Below, piece by piece: positions 1-8,230 of a DNA stretch of 36,320 nt. Origin of the DNA: Nocardia miyunensis NBRC 108239. GTDB taxonomy: Bacteria; Actinomycetota; Actinomycetes; Mycobacteriales; Mycobacteriaceae. Position 1 is the stretch's first letter. Each line of letters begins with the position of its first letter. The translations under genes and the position numbers were made by a program. The notes beneath the pieces are model-generated. The model worked only from the letters and a program-made list of their open reading frames with translations, was not told the origin of the DNA and did no database searches. The stretch is taken from NCBI RefSeq assembly GCF_001613065.1, contig NZ_BDBQ01000120.1:1-36320 (forward strand), read 5' to 3'.

Positions 1-2
1 GG

Positions 3-1487
3 TCAGTCGACGGGATATCCGACCGACTTGATCTCGGTGTACTGATCGAATCCGGCCACGCCGTTCTGACGGCCGACGCCGCTGAACTTGTATCCGCCGA
101 ACGGCACGTCCGCGCCGTACGCGACACCGCCGTTCACGCCGATGAATCCGGCGCGCAGCCGACGAGCCACGGCCATGGAGCGGTCGAAGGACGCGGACAT
201 GACGTTTCCCGCCAAGCCGTATCGGCTGTCGTTGGCGATGCGGACCGCGTCGTCATCGTCGTCGAACGGGATGACCGCCAGCACCGGGCCGAAGATCTCC
301 TCCTGCGCGATCGTCATGCTGTTGTCGACATCGGCGAAAAGCGTTGGCCTAACCCAGAATCCGTGGTCGAACGGCGGCGGTGCGGCATTGCCGCCGACGA
401 CGAGCCGGGCCCCTTCCTCGACGCCCTTGTCGATGTATCCGCGAATCCGGTCGCGCTGGCGCGCGGAGATGACCGGACCGCACAGCGTCGCCGGATCCCG
501 CGGATCGCCCGGTTCGATGCCCCGGTACATCGCCTCCAGAAATTCCACTCCCTCGGCGTATCGCGCACGCGGCAGCAGCAGCCGGGTCGGGTTGGCGCAG
601 CCCTGTCCGGCGTGCAGGCAGGGCGCGAGCCCGAGCAGCAGCGCCTCACCGAAATCCGCATCGTCCAGCACGATGCTTGCCGACTTCCCGCCCAGCTCCA
701 GGAACAGGCGTTTCATGGTCGCCGCACCCTTTTCCATGATGCGCTGGCCGACCGCCGTGGAACCGGTGAACGAGATCAGGTCGACCTGCGGGGAGAGCGT
801 GAGCTCCTCCCCCACCAGGTGATCCGAGGCGGTGACGATATTGACCACACCCGGCGGGAAATCCGTGCGTTCGGCGATGAGCCGCCCGATCCGGGTCGCG
901 TTGAACGGGGTATCGGGCGCGGGCTTGAGGACCACGGTGTTGCCCGCGGCCAGCGCCTGTGCGAGCTTGTGGATACTGATCTCGAACGGGAAGTTCCACG
1001 GCACGATCGCGCCGACGACGCCGACCGGCTCGCGCCACACCACCCGCCTGGTCTCGCGCCCGGTCACCGGCACGTGCATATCGCCGAGATCGGTCTCCCA
1101 GGGGTATTCGTCGATCAGCTTGGCCGGTACCTTCAATCCGTCCGCCAGCGGAGCGTCGAGTTGTGGCCCGAAGGTGATCGCCCGGGGACAGCCCGCCTCG
1201 GCGATCAGCTCCTCCCGCAACGCTTCCCGGTCCTGCTCGAGCGCGTCCTGGAGCTGTTCGAGGCAGCGTCGTCGCAGTGCGCGGTCGGTGGCCCAGTCGG
1301 TCTCGTCGAACGCTCGCCGCGCGGCCGCGATCGCCCGATGCATATCGGCCGCCGACGCGTCCGCAACCTCCCCCACGACCTGTTCGGTGGCCGGGTTGAC
1401 GACCGGAAAGCGACCGGCCTCGCCGCCGGTGAGGCGGCCGTCGATGAACATGCGGGATTCGAAATAGATTGCCGCCGTATCGGACAT
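3..1487 (-). CDS. aldehyde dehydrogenase family protein (NAD(P)-dependent)
   Basis: A complete 494-residue ALDH-superfamily enzyme, the usual length for the family, oxidising an aldehyde to the acid with NAD(P)+ in the cytosol. Visible signatures are PWNFPF near residue 164 and FTGSTAVG in the nucleotide-binding fold. The general-base glutamate in LELGGKS is about residue 264 and the catalytic cysteine in GQGCANP is about residue 297, the expected spacing. The start is ATG at 1487. It lies 255 bases downstream of the AAA+ gene, behind its own promoter, which resembles the two promoters of the neighbouring P450/binding-protein region. I infer that it oxidises an aldehyde made in that pathway, for example after P450 hydroxylation. 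The substrate cannot be read from the sequence. Confidence 0.93.
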   Translation of the reverse strand: MSDTAAIYFESRMFIDGRLTGGEAGRFPVVNPATEQVVGEVADASAADMHRAIAAARRAFDETDWATDRALRRRCLEQLQDALEQDREALREELIAEAGCPRAITFGPQLDAPLADGLKVPAKLIDEYPWETDLGDMHVPVTGRETRRVVWREPVGVVGAIVPWNFPFEISIHKLAQALAAGNTVVLKPAPDTPFNATRIGRLIAERTDFPPGVVNIVTASDHLVGEELTLSPQVDLISFTGSTAVGQRIMEKGAATMKRLFLELGGKSASIVLDDADFGEALLLGLAPCLHAGQGCANPTRLLLPRARYAEGVEFLEAMYRGIEPGDPRDPATLCGPVISARQRDRIRGYIDKGVEEGARLVVGGNAAPPPFDHGFWVRPTLFADVDNSMTIAQEEIFGPVLAVIPFDDDDDAVRIANDSRYGLAGNVMSASFDRSMAVARRLRAGFIGVNGGVAYGADVPFGGYKFSGVGRQNGVAGFDQYTEIKSVGYPVD

Positions 1488-1650
1488 GAGTCCCTGCTTT
1501 CTCGACGAGGTCGTGCGTGATCGGCCCGGTGGGTCCCGTTCGGCCGCCGCGACGTCGATCCCTTTTCGGAAATCGACTCGTGGCCATCGGGATTCGACGC
1601 ATCGGTACGGAACAGCCGTCGGACGACGTTCCGCTCGGCCCGTTGGAATC

Positions 1651-1700
1651 TAAAACCTAACTTTTGTTCACACGTTAGCGACCGAACGCCGACCGGTCAA
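1651..1700 (-). promoter_or_regulatory. Promoter and putative operator of the aldehyde dehydrogenase gene
   Basis: On the minus strand a -35 TTGACC (1700-1695) is separated by 17 bases from a -10 TAACGT (1677-1672). Immediately downstream is GAACAAAAGTTAGGTT. This resembles elements at the same place in the promoters at 6811-6862 and 6892-6940. An element at the transcription start would suit a repressor operator. The elements are seen; the regulatory role is inferred. Confidence 0.55.
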
Positions 1701-1742
1701 TACCGCATTCGAAACCCTAAGGCGGACTGTGGAAATCAGCGC

Positions 1743-2531
1743 TCACTCAGGAACGTACGCGTCGATCACCGCGGCCAGGTTCGCGGCGACCAGCGGGTCG
1801 TCCGTGAGCGGCCCGGCGACGGCGGCGAGCGCGGCGTCCCTGGGCGAGAGCCCCTCGGCGACCAGTTTGGCCGCGCTGATCAGGACCCGGGTGGAGGCCA
1901 CCTCGCGCAGACCGGGTGCGTCGGCCTGCCGCACGGCACGGCCGATGCGCACCAGCTGCGCGGCCGCGCGCTGATCGGCCCCGGCCTCGACGGCGATGAT
2001 CTTCTCCTCGATTTCCGCTGGCGGATAACCCAATTCGATGGCGATCATGCGCTGGCGGGTGGAGTCCTTGAGATCCTTGAGCACACTCTGATACCCGGGG
2101 TTGTAGGAAACCACCAGGCAGAAGCCCTCCGCGGCGTCCAGGGTCGTGCCGAGCCGGTCGATGGGCAGCTGACGACGGTGGTCGGCCAGTGGGTGCAGGA
2201 CCACGGTGGTGTCCTGGCGCGCCTCGACCACCTCGTCCAGATAGCAGATCGCGCCCTCGCGCACGGCACGCGTCAGCGGGCCGTCAACCCAGCGAGTTTC
2301 GCCGCCCTGCAACAGATATCGGCCGACCAGGTCGGCGGTGGACAGGTCGTCGTGGCAGGCGACGGTGATCAGCGGCCGACCGGCCTGATACGCCATCGCC
2401 TCCACGAACCGGGTCTTACCGCAGCCGGTCGGCCCCTTGAGCATGATCGGTAGCCCCTGCCGGAACGCGGCGAGGAACACCCGTTCCTCGTTGCCCACCG
2501 GTACGTAGTAGGGGCGAACGGAATTCCCCAT
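1743..2531 (-). CDS. AAA+ ATPase, MoxR/NorQ/CbbQ type
   Basis: A 262-residue AAA+ ATPase with Walker A GPTGCGKT at residues 33-40, Walker B ICYLDE at about 95-100, and the compact layout of the NorQ/CbbQ/GvpN group of MoxR ATPases. Members work with a VWA-domain partner (NorD, CbbO) to activate or insert metal into a client enzyme such as nitric oxide reductase or Rubisco. The VWA partner is the gene immediately upstream, 62 bases away. I chose the ATG at 2531 because GAGGA lies 5 bases before it; an in-frame ATG at 2555 would add 8 residues but has poor spacing. Neither Rubisco nor nitric oxide reductase is in the window, so the client is unknown. P450, AveC-like protein or a distant enzyme are all possible. 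Confidence 0.9.
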   Translation of the reverse strand: MGNSVRPYYVPVGNEERVFLAAFRQGLPIMLKGPTGCGKTRFVEAMAYQAGRPLITVACHDDLSTADLVGRYLLQGGETRWVDGPLTRAVREGAICYLDEVVEARQDTTVVLHPLADHRRQLPIDRLGTTLDAAEGFCLVVSYNPGYQSVLKDLKDSTRQRMIAIELGYPPAEIEEKIIAVEAGADQRAAAQLVRIGRAVRQADAPGLREVASTRVLISAAKLVAEGLSPRDAALAAVAGPLTDDPLVAANLAAVIDAYVPE

Positions 2532-2593
2532 ATCGTCCTCGCCTTCTCGGTACATCTCCCGGGATCGCTCGCGCGACGGAGTTATCGGAATTT

Positions 2594-4297
2594 TCAGGAG
2601 GCGCGAGCCCGCGCCATCCGGCGACGCAGATCGGCGGAGCGCAGCGCGTCCCGGAACAGCGGCGCGGCCACCCTGGACACTTCTTCCGGGCGTCCGACCG
2701 CGGCATAGGCGGCGGTGCCGAAAACCCTTCGCAGCGCGTCGATCTCGGTGTCCGCCCCGACGCTCAGGCAAACGCAGCCGATGCCCTGGCGACGGGCCTC
2801 GGACAGCGCGCGACGCGCGTCGGCCTCGGCGTACGCGCCTTCGTAACCGTGGTCGTAGGCGAATCCGTCGGACAGAACGACAAGCAGTGTCCTTGCGGCG
2901 GAACGATATTCGCCCGCGAGTGCGGTACCGTGCCGCACTGCCGCGCCCATCCTGGTGTAGGCCGCGGGCTCCAGCGCGGCCAGCCGGCGCAGTGCCGCCG
3001 CATCCAATGGATCGCCGAATCGCTTGACCCGCAGGGCCCGGACCGCGGACCGGCCCTGGGAGTAGAACCCGTAGAGCGCCACCCGATTGCCCAGCGCGTG
3101 CAGCGCCGAGGTCAGCATGAGGGCCGCGGTGCGCTGCTGGTCGTGCACGGTGCCGCCGGAAACGCTCGGCAGAGCGGCCGAGCCCGAGACGTCGAGCAAC
3201 ATGACCACCACCAGATCCGTTGTGCACCTGACACTTTCGATATACACCGCACCGTCCGGCGAGGAACCGGACAGTAGTCGCACGCGCTCGTCCACCACCG
3301 CGTCCACATCGATGTCGTCACCCTGCATCCGGCGATGCTTGTGATCGAGACTCGACCGCAGCCGGGCCAGCGCGCGCATCAGGGCATTGCTCACGGGTGC
3401 GAGCGGAATCGCGTGCTCCCCTGCCCGGGGATCGGATTCGCAGACCGTGCACCAGCCCGACCGGTATCGACGACGGTGCACGTCCCATTCCGGATATACC
3501 AGACCGTCGCGCCGGATTGCCGCGGCGGCCTCGGCCGCAGCTGGAACGCCCGTGCCCACGGTGACGATCCGACCCGGCTTCACCAGAGCCCGAGCCGATC
3601 TCGGCACGCCGCCACCGGTGATTCCGCCCTCGGACTCCGGGCCCAGGCGCAGCATGCGCTGGAACAGCCGGGCCAGCAGTCCCTGCCCGCCGACGACATT
3701 CTCGAAAAGGGCTGGAAGCTTGCCTCCGGAATCCTCGTCCTCCCGCTCGTCCAGCGAAGCGTCATCGGTGTGGGCCGCGTCGGGCGACCGGGTGTCCGGC
3801 GTGCCGTGCGCGGCGAGCTCGTCCTGCGCCGTCAGCAGGCGCTTGGGATGGATCGTCCCGAACTCCGGCGGCGGATCGGCCAGCGCGCTCTTTCCCATCG
3901 CGAGCGCCAATGATGCTGCGGCACAATCGGATAGGTCGGCGATGTCCAGATCGATCAGCGTGCTGGCGGCCGCGGGCAGGAGATCTCCGTTGGCGGCCAG
4001 CGCTCGATGTCCCTCCACCGTCAGATAGCGATCGAGTACAGTGGGCGATCGGCGGGCGAGCCGCCGGACGACCCCGGATTCGAAGCTGCCCGCGGCGATC
4101 ATCGAAGCCTGCACGGCGAGTGCGGCGATCTGCTCGGACGCGCACGCCTCCGGATCGACGAAAACAACACGGCCGTCGGTCCAGGAAGATTCGCCCGCCG
4201 CAACCGGAGCCACCCGTAAGACCGAACCGGCTAATCCCGACGCCAGTAGACCGAATCGAGTCGGGCTGCACAGTGTTTCACTCGATTCAGCTGTCAT
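2594..4297 (-). CDS. VWA-domain protein, NorD/CbbO-like
   Basis: A 567-residue protein with a C-terminal von Willebrand factor A domain. Its MIDAS metal site looks complete: DVSGS at about residue 369, the threonine of AYTRMG at about 448 and the aspartate of LSDGF at about 477. Before it is YPEWDVHRRRYRSGWCTV, which matches the conserved NorD/CbbO block. The N-terminal 200 residues are poorly conserved and the middle is acidic (DEREDEDSGG). The family partners a NorQ/CbbQ ATPase to remodel a client enzyme. The start is not certain. I prefer ATG 4297, which overlaps the end of the 79-residue ORF at 4287-4526 and so suggests coupled translation. The reading frame stays open up to 4522, but the extra residues look non-coding. 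Confidence 0.88.
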   Translation of the reverse strand: MTAESSETLCSPTRFGLLASGLAGSVLRVAPVAAGESSWTDGRVVFVDPEACASEQIAALAVQASMIAAGSFESGVVRRLARRSPTVLDRYLTVEGHRALAANGDLLPAAASTLIDLDIADLSDCAAASLALAMGKSALADPPPEFGTIHPKRLLTAQDELAAHGTPDTRSPDAAHTDDASLDEREDEDSGGKLPALFENVVGGQGLLARLFQRMLRLGPESEGGITGGGVPRSARALVKPGRIVTVGTGVPAAAEAAAAIRRDGLVYPEWDVHRRRYRSGWCTVCESDPRAGEHAIPLAPVSNALMRALARLRSSLDHKHRRMQGDDIDVDAVVDERVRLLSGSSPDGAVYIESVRCTTDLVVVMLLDVSGSAALPSVSGGTVHDQQRTAALMLTSALHALGNRVALYGFYSQGRSAVRALRVKRFGDPLDAAALRRLAALEPAAYTRMGAAVRHGTALAGEYRSAARTLLVVLSDGFAYDHGYEGAYAEADARRALSEARRQGIGCVCLSVGADTEIDALRRVFGTAAYAAVGRPEEVSRVAAPLFRDALRSADLRRRMARARAS

Positions 4298-4526
4298 GCC
4301 GCAGCCCGTCGGCGCTCGAACTTCGGCCTCGATTGATCCGCAGCGGACGGATCGGCCCGCCCACCGCAGCCCTATCGCCAGGCTGCTCGGGCAACCATTT
4401 GCGTGCGACAAGATTTCGCGGCACGTGTGCGTCGCTCCGCACCGGCGTGTTCGACACATCTCGACCGGCCGCCGCTGACACACGCGAAACACGTTCGAAT
4501 CCAGCGAATTCCAGATGAGCACTCAT
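4287..4526 (-). CDS. Unrecognised 79-residue protein, translationally coupled on both sides
   Basis: This small ORF begins at an ATG that shares an ATGA overlap with the stop of the AveC-like gene upstream. It ends 11 bases inside the start of the VWA gene. Such end-to-start overlaps are typical of translated operon genes. AGGA about 5 bases before the ATG can serve as ribosome binding site. The product is basic and arginine-rich, begins MSAHLEFAGFERVSR and has no transmembrane segment, signal peptide or cysteine. I do not recognise it. Codon use is less GC-biased than in the neighbours. Alternatives are a real small operon component, or a leftover from decay of the VWA N-terminus. Confidence 0.5.
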   Translation of the reverse strand: MSAHLEFAGFERVSRVSAAAGRDVSNTPVRSDAHVPRNLVARKWLPEQPGDRAAVGGPIRPLRINRGRSSSADGLRHDS

Positions 4527-5662
4527 GTCCTGCCTCCGCACCGCCCACCATCGGCGGGCATCGCCGTAGCAGGACGGCCCGACTGCGCGCTCTCCCACCG
4601 CGACCAGATCCCGGCCGAGTACGGCCCGGCCTGACCGTTCTTCTCGTAGAACCCCTGCGGGTCATAGACTTTCGCCTCCGGAAACGGCCACGGGCAGGCG
4701 ACCGCGGTGGCCACCCGGGTGTCCCGGATGATGGCGAAACCGCCGCCGTAACAGAAGTAGGCGATATTGATCAGGATGAACATCACCGTGAACGCACCGA
4801 GGGCGGGACGGTTCCGGAAGATCCGCGCCCGGTGCGAGAGGCGCTCGGCGACCGTGCGGCCGGTGTCGTCGCGGTACAGCAGGACCGCGGCCGGGATCAT
4901 CACGAACGTGACCATCGCGGATTCCCAGATCAGCGGGAATTGGTAGGGCTTGCCGGTGAACAGCGAGCCGAACGGGATCACCTGCGTGTAGATGTAGAGC
5001 TGGCTGCGCACCAGGATGCATTCCAGAATGGCGTCGAAGACGAACCCGATCACCAGCGTGAGCCCGGCCAGGCTCCACAGCGGATGCCGCGAGACGAACG
5101 AATCGTGCGGTCGGCGGGCCTGGAGCCGACGCAGCACCCAGATCGCTGGAAAGTAGGGGCCGAGATAGAAAGTGGCATAACCGATCACGATGAACGGCTC
5201 GACCGTCGGCGAGATCGACACCAGCGGCCAGTGCACCGGCCAGTGCCACAGCTGCGGGTTGTAGGCGGCGTAGGGCGCCCAGTTCATGATCGGGTCCTGC
5301 CACACGATCGCGGTGGTGACCAGCGTCATCAGCAGGACCGGATGCGCCGGGTAGCGTCGCCAGCCGACGACGACCGCGGCCACCAGCACCACCATGATCG
5401 CGATGGTCCCGAACTCGTTCAACGCGACCCAGTGGCTCCACCCGAACAGCGGCGGCACCGGACGCGGTGCGCCGCTCACCGCGGGATTGGCGATACGCGG
5501 GTCATTCGCACCGTGGCTCGCGTAGGCGGCGATCACGGCCAAGACGGCCACGACCAGGACCGTGATCACCGTCGCGATCCCACGGCGCTTCCTGGTATCC
5601 GGCTTCGGGCCGGGCGCGGTGTCCGGCGGGGTGCCGGTCCGGAGTTCCTCCGGGGCGCTCAT
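4523..5662 (-). CDS. AveC-like (spirocyclase AveC family) integral membrane protein
   Basis: A 379-residue polytopic membrane protein. After a short proline-rich cytoplasmic start (residues 1-27) come about seven hydrophobic segments: about 28-48 (ATVITVLVVAVLAVIAAYA), 80-100 (GTIAIMVVLVAAVVVGW), and others around the WQDPIMNW, YLGPYFPAIW, FVFDAILECILV, MVTFVMIPAAVLLY and FTVMFILINIAYF stretches. The overall pattern is the one annotated as the AveC spirocyclase family in many mycobacteria and nocardiae. AveC itself acts in avermectin spiroketal formation; the actinobacterial relatives mostly have no proven role, so no spirocyclase reaction is claimed. The start at 5662 has AGGAG 8 bases upstream, within the last codons of the preceding binding-protein gene. 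The two genes are 4 bases apart and clearly co-transcribed. Confidence 0.75.
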   Translation of the reverse strand: MSAPEELRTGTPPDTAPGPKPDTRKRRGIATVITVLVVAVLAVIAAYASHGANDPRIANPAVSGAPRPVPPLFGWSHWVALNEFGTIAIMVVLVAAVVVGWRRYPAHPVLLMTLVTTAIVWQDPIMNWAPYAAYNPQLWHWPVHWPLVSISPTVEPFIVIGYATFYLGPYFPAIWVLRRLQARRPHDSFVSRHPLWSLAGLTLVIGFVFDAILECILVRSQLYIYTQVIPFGSLFTGKPYQFPLIWESAMVTFVMIPAAVLLYRDDTGRTVAERLSHRARIFRNRPALGAFTVMFILINIAYFCYGGGFAIIRDTRVATAVACPWPFPEAKVYDPQGFYEKNGQAGPYSAGIWSRWESAQSGRPATAMPADGGRCGGRT

Positions 5663-5666
5663 GGCT

Positions 5667-6779
5667 CTACTCCTGTCCGAATCGTGCGACCAGATGCGAT
5701 GTCACGCCGTCCGGATCCAGTTGCCGCGCAACCAGATAGCCCGCGCCCATCCATCCGCGCCGGGTCCACTTACCGAACGAGAGCCGGGTGCCGGGCGCGC
5801 CGGCCGCGGCGGGCAGCATCTTGACCCGTTCGAGCGCCTCGGCCACCCCGCGCGGCGAGAGCGGATGCGCATCGGCGAAGGCGTGCAGCAGAACGGTCGC
5901 GACATCGTGGTTCACCACGGGGACGCAGTACTGCGGACGTCGCCCGGCATCCGCCTCGTAGACGTCCAGGAACCGTTGTCCCACAAGGTTTCCCTCGTCG
6001 TACTGGTCGACTCCGGTCCAGCCCAGGAAGGCGTTCCACAGCAGTTCGTTGATCCAGGCGTTCTGGAACGCCGTCCCCATGAACCGCGGCGGATCCCAAT
6101 TCAACGCCGCGAGTGCGGGGTTCACCATCGCGACGCCGAATCCGAAGCCGCAGTGCACGATCGCCTGCGCCTTCGCCTCGTGCAGTGCGCGCACCTCGTC
6201 GCTGATGTCCTGCGCGGTCTGCGGGATCGCGACCTCGGCGACGATGCGAACTCCCTCCTCGCGGCAGGCTTTCCGGAAATTCCGGATATAGCTCTCGCCG
6301 ACCAGGGAGCGTTCCACCAGCGCGCCGACCTCGGTATGCCCGCCCTTGGCCAGTAATTGCGCCCAGAACACCGGCTCGTCGGTCATCGAGCCCTGCGGCA
6401 GGGCGAAGGTCCATTCGCCGAGCCAGTCGTCCGTGCCGCAGACGTTGATCGCCGGGACGCGGAAGCGGCGTTCGATCTCCTCTCGTAACGGAACCGCGTT
6501 TTCGGTGATGTGCGGGCCGAATACGGCCAGGCACCCCTCGTCCACCAGCTCCCCGTACGCATCGATCACCGCCTTCACCGAGCCCTTGGGCAATCCCTCC
6601 ACCTCGCGGAAGACGATCTCCACCGGACGATCGATCAGCCCGAGCCGCTGTCCCTCGGCGAACACCAGACGGAACGGACGGGTCAGGTCGTCCCGCATGT
6701 CCGGCGGAAAACTCTCGGGAAGTCGGAAGTCGAACAGATAGCCGAGTTTTATGGGCTCGGCAGTGCTTTCGTAGGCCAC
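5667..6779 (-). CDS. Type I periplasmic-binding-fold protein without signal peptide (AmiC/amide-binding-like)
   Basis: A 370-residue protein of the Leu/Ile/Val- and amide-binding family (Peripla_BP_6 type). It begins directly with the fold's first strand, IKLGYLFDFRLPES, and carries CLAVFGPHITENAVPLREEIE and RVPAINVCGTDDW in the ligand-cleft region. There is no signal peptide, lipobox or transmembrane helix, and no ABC permease or ATPase gene nearby. It therefore probably stays in the cytosol, like the amide sensor AmiC, rather than serving an importer. The start is GTG 6779 with GGAG 7 bases upstream. It is the first gene of the operon with the AveC-like, VWA and AAA+ genes, divergent from the P450. 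I infer a ligand-sensing or carrier role. Loss of an N-terminal signal region is the alternative. Confidence 0.8.
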   Translation of the reverse strand: MAYESTAEPIKLGYLFDFRLPESFPPDMRDDLTRPFRLVFAEGQRLGLIDRPVEIVFREVEGLPKGSVKAVIDAYGELVDEGCLAVFGPHITENAVPLREEIERRFRVPAINVCGTDDWLGEWTFALPQGSMTDEPVFWAQLLAKGGHTEVGALVERSLVGESYIRNFRKACREEGVRIVAEVAIPQTAQDISDEVRALHEAKAQAIVHCGFGFGVAMVNPALAALNWDPPRFMGTAFQNAWINELLWNAFLGWTGVDQYDEGNLVGQRFLDVYEADAGRRPQYCVPVVNHDVATVLLHAFADAHPLSPRGVAEALERVKMLPAAAGAPGTRLSFGKWTRRGWMGAGYLVARQLDPDGVTSHLVARFGQE

Positions 6780-6810
6780 GTATATCTCCGTCTGCCAGGC
6801 CGCTCGAGCA

Positions 6811-6862
6811 GCGAACCTAAAATTCGTTCCACATGTTACGGACGGGTGGCGCTAGCCGTCAA
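6811..6862 (-). promoter_or_regulatory. Promoter and putative operator of the binding-protein/AveC/VWA/AAA+ operon
   Basis: Minus-strand -35 TTGACG (6862-6857) and -10 TAACAT (6838-6833), spaced 18 bases. Directly after the -10 is GGAACGAATTTTAGGTTC, with GAAC and GTTC half-sites 9 bases apart. It closely matches the element in the divergent P450 promoter, GGAACGAATATTTGGTC. The shared position just after the -10 suggests one regulator controls both directions. Confidence 0.6.
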
Positions 6863-6891
6863 CGGTCCGCATCAACCGGTATACGCGAGTA

Positions 6892-6940
6892 TTGACCGGC
6901 CGACGGGTGATCCGTACGCTACGGAACGAATATTTGGTCT
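6892..6940 (+). promoter_or_regulatory. Promoter and putative operator of the P450/acyl-CoA dehydrogenase operon
   Basis: -35 TTGACC (6892-6897), a 17-base spacer and -10 TACGCT (6915-6920). The element GGAACGAATATTTGGTC begins 2 bases after the -10 (6923-6939), the same offset as in the divergent promoter. A strong ribosome binding site, GAGGAGGG (6945-6952), follows before the GTG start at 6956. Confidence 0.6.
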
Positions 6941-6955
6941 TACTGAGGAGGGTTC

Positions 6956-8224
6956 GTGGATACACACGTCAAGGCCACCGCAGACCAGGACGGCGATTCG
7001 GTTGCGGCCGAACGGGATCGCGAAGCCGGTGACGACAGCGTCTTCGAGGTGTTCGACGAAGACGTCGCGGGTGATGTCCGCGACCCGTATCCGGAACTGG
7101 CCGCCGCGCGCCGGGCACATCCCGTACAGCGCCTGGACACCTCGAACATGCCGCACGCCGACGACGCGGCGGTGTTCTTCGTCTACGGCTACGACGACAT
7201 CCAGGAGGTCCTGCGCGACGGGAAGACCTATTCCTCGGCGCACATCATCGACATGCTCATGGGCGACATCATGGGCAAGCACATCATTCTGGGGATGGAC
7301 GACCCCGAACACCGCCGCTACCGGGCGCTGGTGTCCACCGCATTCCGGCAGAAGGCTCTGGCCAACTGGGAGGAACGGCTCATCGTCCCGGCCGTGGACG
7401 AATTGCTCGACCGGATCGCCGACCGCGGCCGCGCCGATCTGGTCACCGATTTCACCTTCCCGTTCCCGACCATCGTGACCGCCGGGATGCTCGGGCTGCC
7501 CCGCGAGGATCTGCGGCAGTTCCAGCGCTGGTCGATCGCCATTCTGGGCTTCCACACCCACCGGGAGCGCGCGGTCAACGCCGCGCAGGAGGTCAAGGAG
7601 TACCTCGCGGAAATCCTCGCCGAGCGCCGTCGCGAGCCGCGTGAGGACGTCATCAGCGATCTGTCCCGAGCCGAACTGGACGGTGAGAAACTCAGCGACG
7701 AGGAGATCTTCTCCTTCCTGCGGCTGCTGCTGCCCGCCGGGATCGAGACGACCTACCGATCGACCGGAAATATGTTGTACAGCTTGCTCTCTCGCCCGGA
7801 ACAGTTGCAGGCGCTGCGGGACAACCGGGCCCTGATCCCCCGCGCGGTCGAGGAGTCGATCCGGTTCGAGACGCCGCTGCTGAACATCACCCGGATGGCC
7901 ACCACGACGACCGTCCTGCACGATGTGCGCATTCCGGCGGGCTCCACGGTGATGCTCATGCTCGCCGCCGCCAACCGGGACGAGAGCCGGTGGAACGATC
8001 CGGACGACTTCGACATCTTCCGCACGCCGCGCCCGCACACCTCCTTCGGCGGCGGGTCGCACAACTGCCTGGGTATCCACCTGGCCCGCACCGAGATGCG
8101 GCTGGCGCTGGAGAAGATGCTGGACGAACTGCCGAATCTGCGGCTGGACCCCGATGCGGACGATCCGCACATCAGCGGCCAGGTCTTCCGCTCCCCCGCC
8201 GCACTGCCCGTGCTGTTCGGCTAG
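6956..8224 (+). CDS. cytochrome P450
   Basis: A complete 422-residue soluble bacterial P450, a haem-thiolate monooxygenase. The I-helix oxygen-activation motif is AGIETT at residues 261-266, the K-helix ExxR is EESIR, and the haem loop is FGGGSHNCLG with ligand Cys371. The acidic residue before the threonines is Glu where many P450s have Asp or Glu, so the site looks intact. Start GTG 6956 follows GAGGAGGG. No ferredoxin or reductase gene is adjacent, so electrons probably come from elsewhere in the genome. The first acyl-CoA dehydrogenase starts 6 bases after its stop. This suggests a hydroxylated intermediate is carried on to a CoA thioester and beta-oxidised, as in sterol or terpene side-chain catabolism. 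I do not assign a CYP family. Confidence 0.93.
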   Translation: MDTHVKATADQDGDSVAAERDREAGDDSVFEVFDEDVAGDVRDPYPELAAARRAHPVQRLDTSNMPHADDAAVFFVYGYDDIQEVLRDGKTYSSAHIIDMLMGDIMGKHIILGMDDPEHRRYRALVSTAFRQKALANWEERLIVPAVDELLDRIADRGRADLVTDFTFPFPTIVTAGMLGLPREDLRQFQRWSIAILGFHTHRERAVNAAQEVKEYLAEILAERRREPREDVISDLSRAELDGEKLSDEEIFSFLRLLLPAGIETTYRSTGNMLYSLLSRPEQLQALRDNRALIPRAVEESIRFETPLLNITRMATTTTVLHDVRIPAGSTVMLMLAAANRDESRWNDPDDFDIFRTPRPHTSFGGGSHNCLGIHLARTEMRLALEKMLDELPNLRLDPDADDPHISGQVFRSPAALPVLFG

Positions 8225-8230
8225 CTGACC

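Noticed and set aside
4298..4522. An N-terminal extension of the VWA protein up to an ATG at 4522
   Set aside because: The extra 75 residues look non-coding, and the overlapping 79-residue frame shows proper start/stop coupling instead.
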